Below are positions 12,315 through 23,740 of a stretch of 64,000 nt of DNA, one piece after another. Below the pieces are notes generated by a model that saw only the letters and a list, made by a program, of their open reading frames with translations, did no database searches and was not told the origin of the DNA. Location: positions 1 through 64,000 of the forward strand of contig QJPP01001823.1 of the NCBI GenBank assembly GCA_003996215.1, in the 5' to 3' direction. The stretch comes from Jaltomata sinuosa (lineage: Eukaryota; Streptophyta; Magnoliopsida; Solanales; Solanaceae). Both the position numbers and the translations under genes were made by a program. How positions within the stretch are numbered: the first letter of the stretch is position 1; each line of letters begins with the position of its first letter.

Positions 12315-13632
12315 CTAGTCACCATCTCTATCTCTATCTCTGTACCTGGACCGATTGTAGTAGTCATCTCTATCTCTGTTCCGACCTTGATTTCCTTGGC
12401 CAGAGGCCCGAAAATCCATCCCTTGATAATTCAGATAACTTACTTCTTCTTCAGATAAGTAACCGTCTGACCTTGGTGATTTACCTTGAGAAGCTACAGC
12501 TTTAACTTTCTCTACTCCCTCAGCCAGGAATTTCTTTGCCAGCAACCCTAGTGTCATGTTTATCTCAGCCTGTGTCTGCTTAATGTCTTCTATTTCATTA
12601 GGATCCACAGACTTGACAACTACATAAGTACCTGCTGGAATCTCAGCCTCTCTAGTATGCCATGCTCGGTTAGTTTTTGCAACCCTATCCAGCATCTCTG
12701 CAGCCTCATAATATGAATTCTTTATGAATGCTCCTCCAGTGACCGTATCAGCTACTGCTTTAGTGTTTGCATTCAAAGCCTTGTAGAAGATCTCCATCAG
12801 ATGCCTTGCAGGAATTCTGTGCTTCAGAACTTGTTTCAGCTTCTGTTTAAATCTCAGCCAAGACTCATACAATGCTTCTCCAGGCAGTTGCTTGACATTA
12901 TAGATCTCCTGTTTTAGCATCAACATCCTTGATGGGGGAAAGAACCACTCCAGAAACTTATTCTTCAACTCTTGCCACTTGTATATGGAATTATCGGGCA
13001 GTTCTGAGAGCCATGCAGTCACCTCACCAGTGAATGAAAATGGAAAAAGCCTGAGTCTGATAGCCTCTTGCCCTACTCCTGGCATATTATACGACTTGCT
13101 AATCCCCAGAAAGTTCTGCACATGTGAAATTGCATCCTTCGTGGGCTTTCCTAGGTAAAGTCCTTTTAGGTTTAGCAGTTGAATCATGGCGCTAGTGATA
13201 TCAAACTTACTTCTATTAGCTAATGGTGGTAGCACTATAGGTCCAGTATTTTTGAGCTCCTCATCATCATCATCATAATATCAAGGAATATTCCTTTGTT
13301 GTTGCATCTGTCGACCCCGATTATATGGCACGCATCTAGTTGCTATGTCGTCCCTGACGGCATGCTGTTTAGCTAGCCTTGCTTGCTCAGCTGCACTATT
13401 TCGAGCTGCAAGGTCTTTTGCAATTTGAGCATCTTCGGCAGCAAGGGCATCTTCGCCTTCCTTTTGGCGTGCTGTTGCTTCCCTTTTTTTCCTGCTCGGC
13501 TTAAACTAGTAACCTAGTTGTGATCTGCTCTTGAGTCTCATGCTCTCCATCCTTAGACATATTTCTTAGAGTTTTGGAGAGCTCCGGATCGTTAGGGATC
13601 AAGGGATTGCCTTGACTCCTTGTATTTGGCAT
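12315..13632 (-). pseudogene. gag: Element C gag (Athila type)
   Basis: The start is set at 13632 (MPNTRSQGNPLIPNDPEL), the Athila-style N-terminus close to the LTR. After about 44 residues a stop at 13501 and frame damage follow. The main capsid part is open from 13235 to 12315: an N-terminal MLPPLANRSKFDI, then LRLFPFSFTGEVTAWL, FLEWFFPPSR and YESWLRFKQKL. An Asp/Arg-rich RDRDRD tail ends at an amber stop at 12315-12317. The packaging and particle role is known for the family. This copy is broken in at least two places. Confidence 0.8.
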
Positions 13633-13677
13633 GCACAAGTGTGCTACCTGTATTAAAACAAAAACAAGAAGCGATTT

Positions 13678-15359
13678 TGATGCGCCCAAATTACACCTCT
13701 AAAAGAAGCGCAAGCGGTCGCTGTTCAAATATATAACCCAACTAAATGTTGGGGTCGATCCCACAGGGAATATGGTAGGACTAGGGTCAATTAGTGTTTA
13801 TTTAGTCTTTTAGTCGTTTATTTCCCGCAAAGGGGGGGGGGGTTTAAAGTAGCAAGTCATTTTTGTAAATCAAAAGTAAACAAGTAACAGAGATCAATTT
13901 CAACAATTGTTATCAATAAGAGAAGTGACTAGGGTGGTTTTCCCCATGAGATCATAACTTAGTAAGGCTTTTGTACTTGGTAAACTAGTTTGGTGCTTAG
14001 CATGCAGAATCGGTAAGTTAGGTTCACCTAATTCCTTGTCCGGAAACTAGGTGAATTTCACCACACGCCTTGGTTCGGCCGCGGGTGTCACTTTACTAAC
14101 CCTTACCCTTGATCCCAGATTAGCTATTCCCGGACAAGGTCAAGATATTAGATGAGGGTTGATAGCCTCAAATCTCATTGTTAAGAACCCTTTTCCCATC
14201 CGTTACCTCTTTGGTCCGGCAAGTAAGGATAAGTCAAGTTCTAACATTGCACACCATTAAAAAGCAATCAAAACGAAGGGAAGAACAATACATGCATAAA
14301 TACCTCCCTAGATTACCTAAGTACTTTGCCTACTTCGTTAATCCTTCATGGTTCCCACAACCCTAGTTGTGGATTTAGCTACTCATGTTCATAAGCATGC
14401 GATTAATGTTTGTTTGAACAATCATCAAGAGATACTTACAAATAAGAATAAAGAAAACCGTAATCTTGAAGAACAAACTCAAGAACACTTATATATCAAG
14501 AACTTGTGTCCAAAAACAATACCAAAATCAAAGTAACAAAATATCCGGAAGTAACTTGAAATAATTTGTGAACTCCCTAAAATAAAACCTAAGGGAAAGT
14601 ATTTATAGACAAAAATAAATCATGTCCTAAACAAACTAGAAAACTGGGCTCGATAGGGACTACGGGTGTGAGGATGGTCCGTCATTTGGAATGATGGTTT
14701 GTGGTCTTCTGGGGTCAACCGTGGTCCTGCTGGTCAATGACTTCTGGCTTGGGGAATGACGGTTAGAACCATGAGTCGTCCTTCTGAATGATGGCTCGTC
14801 CTTGGACTCGTGTTTTCTTGGCCTCCTTTGGTACCTTATCTGCTTCAGTGATGGCGAGTCACAGAGACAGACCGTCTTTTGGAAGTACGGTCCATTTTTC
14901 AATCCGTCATTCCTTCTACCACTTTTCACCTCTGCAGAACCTCTGATTACCTGTCCACAGGATGGGCCCGTACTTGGAAAGTACAGATCATATTTTGAGT
15001 CATCCTTTCCTCTATACTTTGCATATCTTCTGATCTTTGGACGACGAGTCAACATGATGGGTCCTTACTTTGAAAGTACGGACCGTCAACCTAATCGTGC
15101 AATTATTCCTACCCTGCACCATTTTTGATGTTTGGATTACGTGTCCTCAGGATTGGCTCGTCCTTTGAAAGCACGGCCCGTCAACTACCCCGTCTTCCCT
15201 GTAATGTTCCCAGTTTCTACTTAGTTTCCAATATTTTGCTCAAGGATCCAATTTGCCTGCACACTTAACCAAAAGCATCAAATCTACAAAAAAAAATGCT
15301 ACAGAACCTGCGAAAATCCTAAGTATTAAGCGTCGAAAGTGGCGTATTTCAATGCCACA
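13678..15359 (-). repeat. 5' LTR of element C (about 1.68 kb)
   Basis: The right end reads CAATGCCACA at 15359 (start TGTGGCATTG on the minus strand). The left end is TGATGCGCCC at 13678. A good TATA box, TATAAATA, lies on the minus strand at 14600-14607. Upstream of it (14665-15190) is a zone of imperfect inverted repeats of the type GGNCCGTACTTTGAAAGTACGGNCC, for example 15061-15083. An 11-base G run lies at 13832-13842. The 45-bp leader to gag shows no recognisable primer site. Confidence 0.75.
14600..14607 (-). promoter_or_regulatory. TATA box of element C LTR
   Basis: TATAAATA on the minus strand, about 750 bp into the LTR and just downstream of the palindrome-rich zone. Confidence 0.6.
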
Positions 15360-16039
15360 TCAGATTCCCTTATTGAATACCCACATACCTGAATTGAATC
15401 TTTCTATGCTAGATTGAAAAGAATGGAGGCATGAAGGTGGAGGTTCTTGCTTGGAGCATGAGACTTGGAGAAGAGGACCTCTTTCTTCTTTTGGAATAGA
15501 AAGACTTAGAATAATAAGAGTTTAGGCTATTAGGGAATAAAACCCTACTAAAAATTGTCAAAATGACCTCACTTTAAGAGTTAAAGAATAGCGGAAAAGA
15601 CTAAAATACCCCTGACTTAAAATAAAAAGCTGCAAGTAGATTGCCGCCTGACAGGCATCGTACCCATGATAGCCCATCGACCAAGGCATCTGAGGGAAGG
15701 TCTGAAATTTTGGGGTGCTAGAATGTTCTAACGACGTGGTCCCACATGCCATCGCAGCCACGACATCTGTGGTGATGCCCGTCGGAGAAATAAAGATGGG
15801 GGAAAATCGCTGGAGCATTCTGACAGCGGGTTCCTATGGGCCGTCGCATCCGTGAAGCCCATCGTGACTGCCTATCGGGCTAGGATGAACTATGGCTAAG
15901 AGCCACTGGACTCTTTGCATGGCGTGCCCCATGGCCCGTCGAAGATTCGACGCCCGTGGTGGATGTTTGTGGTGTCCAACATTTGTGGAATTTTCTTGAT
16001 TCAAGGTTTGTTAGCTGATTCGAATACCAGGTTATTACA
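15360..16039 (-). repeat. 3' LTR of element E, right-hand 680 bp only
   Basis: This sequence matches the part of E's 5' LTR from about 20170 to 20863 (57 of the first 60 bases by eye). It ends GGTTATTACA, the reverse of TGTAATAACC. The left two thirds of the LTR are missing because element C begins at 15359; they should lie left of the window. It contains the U3 palindrome zone 15640-15965. Confidence 0.85.
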
Positions 16040-16055
16040 ATATCTCACCCTTGGG
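16040..16055 (-). other. Polypurine tract of element E
   Basis: On the minus strand CCCAAGGGTGAGATAT directly precedes the LTR start and follows the family's CATTCGAGGATGAATGTT-like wording. It primes plus-strand cDNA. Confidence 0.75.
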
Positions 16056-16289
16056 AACATTCATCCTCGAATGTAGACTAAGTAAGGAAAACTGAAGAGA
16101 AAATAGTCCAACCAACAAACAAAATAAGAAAACAGGGAAAAATGCATGAAAACTGCCTTGTTACCTTAAAACATGACTGAACCAACTTTGGAAAATATGA
16201 CTGCATGCAAGGATCATGAGAGAAACTCATGGAGTAGAATAAGAGGGACATACTAAGAAGGAAACTACTACCTTAGGCTGGAACTTGAT

Positions 16290-18070
16290 CAGAAGAAAAG
16301 AGATGAGGATAGTTGGCTTTCATGGATGCTTCTGCTTCTTAAGTAGCTCCCTCAACTAGTTGATTCCTCCAAAGGACCTTCACTGAAGCGACTTTTTTGT
16401 TTCTTAACCTCCAAATCAGATGATCAAGAATCTCCACGGGAACTTCCTCATAAGTAAGGTTCTCCTTCACACCCACATCTTCCAAAGAAACAATCAAGGT
16501 CAGTTCACCAACACACTTCTTCAACAAGGAAATATGGAAAATTGGATGAACCGCTTCTAATTCTGTTGGAGAATCCAACTCATAAGCAACACTACCAACT
16601 CTCCTCAGAACATTATAAGGACCTACATATCAGGGACTAAGCTTCCGTTTCTTGCCAAATCTCATCACCCCTTCATGGGTGACACTTTAAAAATTACCCA
16701 ATCATCAACCTCAAACTCCAACTCTCTTCTCATCACATTTTCATACAATTTCTATCGACTTTGAGCGGTCTTCAACCTCTCCCTAATGATTTGAACCTTC
16801 TCCATAGTCTCGTGAACTGAATCTGTACCAATCAAAGCTCCCTCACCTACCTCAAACCAACCAATATGAGATCTACACCTCCGCCCATGAAGTGCCTCAT
16901 AAGGAGCCATCTGGACCATAGAATGAAAGTTGTTGTTGTAGGCAAACTCGATAAGAGGTAAGTGATCATCCCAATTACCTTTGAAATCAATCACACAAGC
17001 TCTAAACATATCCTCCAAGGTTTGAATAGTATGCTCTGCCTGGCCATCCGTTTGAGGGTGAAAAGTTGCACTAAGCTTAACATGAGTACCAAGACCCTTC
17101 TGAAATGACTTCCAAAACTAGGATGTAAACTAAGTACCCCTATTAGAAATGATAGACAATTGAACACTATGCAATCTGACTATCTCCCGAATGTAGAGTC
17201 TGGCATAATCATCTGCTGAATTCGTAGTCTTAACAGGTAAGAAATGGGATGACTTAGTCATCCTGTTGACAATCACCCAAATAGAATTATGCTTCCTACG
17301 AGTATGAGGAAAACCGATAATGAAGTCCATATTGATCGCTTCCCACTTCAAAGTAGGAAGATCAATATCCTGAGTCATACCACCCAGTCACTGATGCTCT
17401 ACCTTCACTTGTTGACAGTTGGGACACTTAGCCATAAGACCTGCTATGTACCTCTTCATGCCATTCCACCAATAGACTTCTCGTAGGTCACGGTACATCT
17501 TGGTGGCTCTGGGGTGAATAGAATACCTGTAGCTATGAACCTCTGTCAAAATATGTTGTCTCAACCCATTTATATCAGGAACACACAATCAACCCTGATA
17601 TCAAAGAACACTATCTCCCCCTCGGGAGAAAACCTCTACCCTTTAATGATGGACTGCCCCCTTCAACTGGTGCAAAATAGGATCACTGTCTCGCTTTTCT
17701 TTCACTTCAGCTACACAAGAAGATTCGGAACCATTCTGAACAATAATACCACCTTCTGTCGAATCCATAAGGCAAACTCCTAGTCGAGAAAGTCGATGAA
17801 CATCCTTGGCCAATTCCATATTTTCATCTTCAACTGAAGACACACTACCCATGGATAATCAATTAAGTGCATCTGTCACAACATTGGCCTTACCTGGATG
17901 GTAAAGCACACTCATATCATAATCCTTGAGAAGCTCAAGCCATCTCCTTTGACGAAGATTCAATTCCTATTGAGTGAACACATACTTAAAACTCTTATGA
18001 TCGGTGAACACATCCACATGAACACCATACAAGTAGTTTCTCCAAATTTTCAAAGCAAAAACCATGAGCA
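16290..18070 (-). pseudogene. int: Element E RNase H end, integrase and chromodomain-type tail
   Basis: The order on the minus strand is the RNase H C-terminal half (LKIWRNYLYGVHVDVFTDHK, then GKANVVTDAL), the zinc-binding domain (YSIHPRATKMYRDLR...CPNCQQVK) and the catalytic core. The core starts MDFIIGFP; its second Asp is Asn (SIISNRGT instead of S-D-RGT), and its Glu is present in GQAEHT. The C-terminal part has HPIFHISLLKK, and the tail EVPVEILDHLIWRLRNKKV...VKVLWRNQLVEGAT is the chromovirus chromodomain-type ending. Several stops separate the pieces (for instance between 17388 and 17378, and between 17130 and 17018). Enzyme activity is not expected. Confidence 0.8.
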
Positions 18071-18636
18071 TCCGCCACGGAAGGAAAATACCTAGAAAGC
18101 TAGGTAAACTTCAACCCGTACTCCTGAACCATCATAGAACCTTGCCTCAAATTTATAAACTCTTTGGCCTTAGTTTGGCTCAACTCTCTCGGGAAGAACC
18201 GCTCCAGAAAATCATTCTTAAAACACTCCCAAGTCATAGGGACCACGTCCCTAGCCCTATCATCTTTCCATTGAGTGAACCAAATATGAGCCACATCCTT
18301 GAGATGATAGGAAGCTAGCTCTATACCCTCAATACCAACCACTTGCATTACTCTAAAGATCTTCTTTACCTCATCCAAGAAATTTTTCGCATCCTCACAA
18401 ACTTTTGAACCCCAGAACTCAGGTGGGTTCATGCGAATGAAATCTTAAACTCAGGCCGCAACTCCACCTTGAGGTTGGATGGGGATAGGAGCCTGCTAAT
18501 TATATTGAGAGGCCATAGTCTGGGCTAGCATATGAATAGCATTTATGAACTCTGCATTTATGACCTCGGGGTCTGGGATCGGAGGATTAGAATTTTGGGC
18601 ATTGGCTCGGCGAGGCATAGCATGGAGAGGAGGCAT
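18071..18636 (-). pseudogene. gag: Element E gag, joined directly to RNase H
   Basis: The start is at 18636 (MPPLHAMPRRANAQNSN). The capsid core is open at 18432-18100: MNPPEFWGS, HIWFTQWKDDRA and FLERFFPRELSQTKAKEF, typical chromovirus gag. Stops occur before the core and after EYGLKFT. Just after LSRYFPSVADAH the frame runs straight into RNase H (FALKIWRNYLYG) near 18070. The gag C-terminus with zinc knuckle, the protease and most of RT are deleted in one step. Confidence 0.8.
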
Positions 18637-18829
18637 AATTTAAAATACATAAAGAATGGATTAGAGGGTTAATAGAGTTAAACTCTATCTCATGATATTG
18701 ATCAAGAAAGAAGTGAAGATTTTCCTAAGACATCTCATAGCTTCTCTCTCATAAGTGTGGCGAGCTTCACACACATGAAAGAGACTCTACTCAATGCGGC
18801 TTTCAGACATCCTAGGACTCTTGAACCTA
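18637..18829 (-). other. Element E leader
   Basis: Untranslated leader between the primer site and gag. It contains CACACTTATGAGAGAGAAGC and GAGATAGAGTTTAACTCTAT wording shared with the leaders of F, G, H and N, which shows that the autonomous and non-autonomous elements here share their 5' ends. Confidence 0.7.
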
Positions 18830-18841
18830 GCTCTGATACCA
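18830..18841 (-). other. Primer-binding site of element E
   Basis: TGGTATCAGAGC on the minus strand, complementary to the 3' end of plant initiator tRNA-Met, four bases from the LTR end. Perfect 12-base match to the standard site. Confidence 0.9.
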
Positions 18842-18845
18842 AGTT

Positions 18846-20863
18846 TGTCATGCCTCGAGACTACTCCCTAGGCATAACACAAGACCTGGGACCACAAGTG
18901 CCCTAAGTTAACCCTTGGTCATAGCATACTCAGATCAAATCAAGAAAACATAGAGGAAGCATTCTAAAAGAAGATAGGCAACCATAACTTAATTAGGAAT
19001 AAGTTATATGAAATACCAAATCCAAACATGGATTACAACTCTAGCTATGTCTGAAGCCTCTAAACTATCATAAGAGTTAATCGGATAAGACCCCAACTAA
19101 CTTAGAAATTTGAAAGGAAGACATGATAAAAATAAATTAAAACTAGCCCTCGGATAATGAGGACTCACCAATAGGGAATGGATCTCTGGTGATGTCTAGC
19201 CACGAGTCTGATGAAGAAGGCCTGAATCTGCATCATCACAAGGATGCAACACAAGATATGCGTCAGTACTATAAGATGTACTTAATATATGAGACATGCA
19301 TAAATATGGTAAAAACATACTTAAAATATAATTAAAACTGATTTCATGCATAAAAAGGTATCCTAAGTAAATCTCATAGTTTAAAGCTTGGAGCATGAAA
19401 TAGAATAGCATAAGTCTTAAATCTTCATACGGGAGTTTCTCTTAACCAATATAAATCATGATGAGCTACATGGAGTCCAGTGTCATACACCCACACCAAA
19501 AAACATTGTCCTAACCGGCCAAGGTTAGAACCTTATCATAAATGGATCCTGTCATAAGCCACAAGTGGAATCCTACGGTGGCAACATAGTTCTGGGACTA
19601 AGGGTAATCTCACGCTTTCCAACTCGGTGCTAAATACTACTACAAAAACATATACATATAGCTCTCATAAACTTGTGACATATCTAATGCCAATTCTTTT
19701 TGAAAATCATAAGGGTATATCTATTACCATGCAATTCACATAGCTTAGGTGGACATATCTGAATGCCAAACCTTTCATAAATCATAGGGACATATCTAAT
19801 ATCATGCAATTTATGCTTCAAAATCCTTAAAACATAGCATAGCCATAATTCAAAACATACTTTTCTTTCTAAATTCATAACTTGAGGAATTAGGCATGCA
19901 CTTTCAAAAATACATAAGGCCATGTTATCTAAACATGCCAATTAACACTTGAAATTATGCAATTCAAAAGAATCATGCTAGAAATCATCTTTAATGCATG
20001 GGCTTTTGAAATCAATTAAGGAACTTCAAATAAATCATAGATAAGTAATGAGAAACCATGAATTGATGCTTTAAAAATTGAACCCATAAGTTTTCTCCAA
20101 ATTGGGTAAGAACCCTAATTTCACAAATCCATAGATCAAAGTAAAAATCATGGGTTTTGGCATAAGGATGAAAGGATTCCCTTATTGAATACCCACATAC
20201 CTGAATTGAAGATTTCTATGCTAGATTGAAAAGAATGGAGGCATGAAGGTGGAGGTTCTTGCTTAGAGCTTGAGATTTGGAGAAGAGGAACTATTTCTTC
20301 TTTTGGAATAAAATGACTTAGAATAATAAGAGTTTAGGCTATTAGGAAATAAAACTTTACTAAAAACAGCCAAAACGGCCTCACTTAGGAGTTAAAGAAT
20401 AAGTGAAAACACCAAAATACCCCTGACTTAAAATAAAAAGTTGCAGGAAGATTGTTGCCTCATGGGTTGCCTCATGGGTGACATACCCACGATGACCCAT
20501 CGTCCAAGTCATCTGAGGGAAGGTCTATAATTTTGGGGCGCTGGAGGGTTCTGATGATATGGTCCCATGGGCTGTCATAGCCACGACTCCCGTGGTGATT
20601 CCTATCAGAGAAAGGAAGACAGAGGGGGAATCACTGGAGCTTTCTGATGGCGGGTTCCCACGGGCCATCACATCTGTGATGCCTGTCGTGACCACCTATC
20701 GAGTTGGGAGGAACTATGGCCAAGATCCACTAGATGCTTCCCACAGTGTACCCCATGGCCCGTCGGAGCTCTGACGCCCGTGATGGCTGCCCGTGGTGTC
20801 TAACAGCTGCGGAATTTTCTCAATTCAAGGTTTGTTAACTGATTCGAATACCAGGGTGTTACA
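18846..20863 (-). repeat. 5' LTR of element E (2.02 kb)
   Basis: Bounded by TGTCATGCC at 18846 and GGGTGTTACA at 20863. The U3 palindrome zone (CACGGGCCATC-, GCCCGTCGG-type words) is 20455-20795. A conserved stem-loop lies at 19263-19284 (one mismatched pair) and a second palindrome, imperfect, at 18890-18903. There is no coding content. Confidence 0.9.
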
Positions 20864-21366
20864 TTTAAGTTGATGAAATATTTAACCTTGACTTGCCTAA
20901 GCTCAAGTGGGAAAAACCTGTCCAAAATTGTAGTCTTGAAGAGATTCCAATCTAGTGGGCTTGCATTTGTACCACGAGACTCCTTCCATTGCTGATACCA
21001 GGTATGAGCCACTACTTTTAGCTGATAAGAGGCTAAGTATGCACTCTTAACCAGGGTGACACCCATAATCTATGTCACCTTCTAGATATCGTCAAGGAAT
21101 TTTGGTGGGTCCTCCTCAGACATGAAATCATGGAACTCTTGTGGATTCATCCAAGTAAAATCTCAAATTCTAGCTGCTGTGGGGTTATTCTGAGGTAGGG
21201 CTAGCGCCATAGCATGCTGGTTACCCTGAGTAGTCATGGACTGATCAAGCACCTAAAAGGCAACCCTTAACTTATCATTAGTGACTTGCTCATTCAAAGA
21301 GTCTCCTGGAGCTGGTGGTGCTTATTGGTTGCCATTCCTGTTTCAGTTTGCTTTTCTGGGAGGCAT
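20864..21366 (-). pseudogene. gag: Element F gag N-terminal part, cut by element E
   Basis: The start is at 21366 (MPPRKAN), followed by several stops in the first 100 codons. The core (21066-20870) reads LASYQLKVVAHTWYQQWKE, DRFFPLELRQVKVKYFINL, the chromovirus gag capsid region. The frame ends at 20863 where element E inserted; the rest of F must be left of E's missing 3' LTR, outside the window. Confidence 0.8.
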
Positions 21367-21566
21367 TTTCTATAACACGTAGAACACGAGTTAGAAGTAG
21401 ATTAAATAGAGTTCATACTCTATAGCACGAGATGGAAAAGAAAGAAGGGAATTTTTTCCTAATGATATTGCATAACTTTTCTCTCATAAGTGTGGCGCGC
21501 TTTACACCCATGAGAAAGACTATACTCGATGTGGCTTTCAAAAACCCTTGGAAACTTAAACCTAAT

Positions 21567-21578
21567 ACTCAGATACCA
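21567..21578 (-). other. Degenerate primer-binding site of element F
   Basis: TGGTATCTGAGT on the minus strand against the standard TGGTATCAGAGC; two mismatches, probably decay. Confidence 0.7.
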
Positions 21579-21582
21579 AGTT

Positions 21583-23557
21583 TGTCATGCCTCGAGGCTA
21601 CCTCCTAGAAACAATATGGTGCTTAGTGTCACAAGTGACCCCAAGCTAACCCATGGTCTGGCATAGCTAAACATTTATGAGTATAATACTAACTGAGTGG
21701 AAGATGAACTAACTAAATAAAAAGTTTGAAAAAATAATCCAATAGTCATCTGAATATATATGAAAATCTGATAATAATCTAAATAAATACTGACTGTAAA
21801 AGCTAAAACTAGTACGATGTCGAAAAGCCTCTAAGTGAAATGAGTTGGTGGGACAAGACCCCAACTAACTCTAAAACTATGAAAACTGAAGATAATGACT
21901 GAATAGATAAATATAATATCATCCTCAAACTATGAGAACTCACCACTAAGCTACTGATGAGGGACTGAAGGATCACACTAACTGCCGTCTAGATACTGAG
22001 TGCCTGAACCTATATCATGATAGGATGTAGCACAAAAGTATGCTTTAGTACTTTGAATGTACTGAGCATGCAGAATATATGCACAAATATATACATGAAT
22101 ACTAAACATGGAATATATACTAAAACATGAAGCTGAAGGATAAACTGATGCAATGACCAAGTATTTAACATGAACTATAATATGCTGAACTAAAATGAGT
22201 AACTGAGTACTGAATACAAGGTCAATACACATACTAAATCTGAACTGTGGGAGATACTGTTAACCAACACACCCCAAGCTGAGATAACTATGGGGCCAAC
22301 CTGTAACCTTGGCTGGAAGAGCATTCATACCTTGCTAGAGTACAAATATATCTGGCGTGGATCCAATAATATGATGTCCAACAAAGGACTAGGGTGTCAA
22401 GCCTGAACTGACAGGTGACCCCTTTAGAACCTACAGTGGCGCCATAATTCTGGGACTTAGGGACTTCTACTAAAGGTCTCAGCCTAAACTAATGGGTGAA
22501 CCTTCATCCCTTCATCTTTTTGGTGCAAAGCCTACTCCCAACTGAATATACAAGAAATAAGTACAAACTAAAATACTGGATAGCAATACAGATTATTCTG
22601 AGAATGCATAATACTAATACTAAAAACTGATATCATTCTAATCCTGAAATATAACTAACTGCAATATCTATTTAGCATGCACGAGTTTAAGGTTTTAAAA
22701 TTAATAACATGCTAGGGTTATAGAATTTTGAATCTATGACTATCCTAGGTTCCCAAGAAAACACATGATGAATCCTATATACAACCATAGAAACTGAATT
22801 ACAATAATTGTATAGAATTCAGGAACCCTAGGTCTGAAGAACGAACTAAAATCTGATTAACTGGAATGTATATAGGGACTCAATGGGTGAAAGAAACCCA
22901 TTAATGAAATCCCACATACCTGGAGGAAGATCCTATGAAGGAATTCTTTGATTAAAGCTTGAACATTGAAGAAACCATCTGAGTATCGATGAATTCTGAC
23001 GGAATGAAGGGGTTTGGGTAGTTCAATACTTAAAATTAGACTTAGGCTTAGTAAAATGACATATCTTAGGCTTTAAAAGAGGTAGGAAAAGTCTAGAATA
23101 CCCATGATAATTAAAAGAAAAACTACTGAAAAATTCTGACTCAGGTTCCACGGGCAGGTTCCATGGTCCATGGATGCTTCCATGACCCATAGAACCCTGT
23201 CATGGTTCCTGGGCTTTTTTGACATGCTGCAAGTCTGATATCCACGACACTAGTCCATGTCCATAGATCATTTTAGGGTCCGTGAACTAGTCGTGGTTTT
23301 TGGGAAATTTTGGGCCTCAGGTCTGAGTTCCACGAGTGGAATCCATGACTCATGGACTGTTCCATGGTCCATGGTTCCATCTCTTGGAACTAACCCAAAA
23401 TGACTGGTCTTTGTCTGAGTTCCACAGAGGCCTTCCATTGCTCATAGACCCTTCCACGGTTTGTGAAAACCATCCGTGGTTCCGGCTGAAAGTTGGAAAA
23501 TTTCATTTTCTAGTTTTTATGAGTTGGTTCTAGGCTTGGAATTTCTGGGGTGTTATA
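21583..23557 (-). repeat. 5' LTR of element F (1.98 kb)
   Basis: The left end is TGTCATGCCTCG at 21583. The right end is GGGGTGTTATA at 23557, a mutated TGTAACACCCC. The U3 zone 23140-23495 is packed with CCATGG/TCCACGG-type words. A stem-loop lies at 22045-22065 and a perfect GTCAC-AA-GTGAC palindrome at 21628-21639. It is otherwise non-coding. Confidence 0.8.
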
Positions 23558-23740
23558 TTGTATTTCAGTTTATGAAAGTTCATTTTATTATAGTATCCTT
23601 TAAGAGCTTAATACTTGTTTTAGCTTCCGTATTATCCTTCAGTATATATCTCAATAGTATGCCAGGCTATGGGTTAGCTTGGGGTCACTTGTGACTCAAA
23701 GCACCGTATCGCGTCCAAGGTGTAGGCTCGGGGTGTGACA
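23558..23740 (+). repeat. Last 183 bp of the 5' LTR of element G
   Basis: This matches the end of element J's LTR (36770-36951) and ends GGGGTGTGACA. The rest of the LTR is displaced to the left by the F insertion. It contains the palindrome GTCACTTGTGAC at 23684-23695. Confidence 0.8.

Larger units (their letters stand above)
5821..15359 (-). mobile_element. Element C: Athila-type Ty3/gypsy element (5' LTR to 3' region; 3' LTR off window)
   Basis: On the minus strand the order is 5' LTR (13678-15359), a very short leader, gag, protease, RT-RNase H, integrase, the repeat-bearing 3' region and a PF20167-like ORF. The protein wording places it in the Athila group: gag with LRLFPFSFTGEVTAWL, protease CDLGASINLM and integrase GVDFMG. 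It lies within the 3' LTR of element E. Element A later entered it at 5820/5821. It has no chromodomain. Confidence 0.8.
15360..20863 (-). mobile_element. Element E: internally deleted chromovirus inserted in gag of element F
   Basis: On the minus strand the parts are 5' LTR 18846-20863, primer site 18830-18841, gag, RNase H end, integrase with chromodomain-type tail, polypurine tract and the remaining 3' LTR. Protease and almost all RT are absent. The right boundary is CA at 20863, next to TTTAA (20864-20868), one expected side of the 5-bp target duplication. LTR copies are about 95% alike in the stretch I compared, so it is younger than B or J. Confidence 0.85.
20864..23557 (-). mobile_element. 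Element F: chromovirus 5' end (gag fragment, leader and 5' LTR)
   Basis: This is the minus-strand 5' part of a chromovirus related to E. LTR 21583-23557, degenerate primer site 21567-21578, leader 21367-21566, gag remnant to 20864. It is inserted into the 5' LTR of element G about 183 bp before that LTR's end. Confidence 0.8.

Noticed and set aside
11728..12505. Plus-strand frames opposite Athila gag and protease
   Set aside because: Shadows of the minus-strand coding region, rich in Ser, Leu and Phe as expected from antisense reading.
13832..13842. Run of 11 G in element C's LTR as a possible G-quadruplex
   Set aside because: A single homopolymer without further G-runs nearby; it may also be a sequencing length error.
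14665..15190. Repeated GTCC/GTACGG words considered as a CRISPR array or satellite
   Set aside because: Spacing is irregular, repeats are degenerate and the setting is a plant LTR; not CRISPR and not a tandem satellite.
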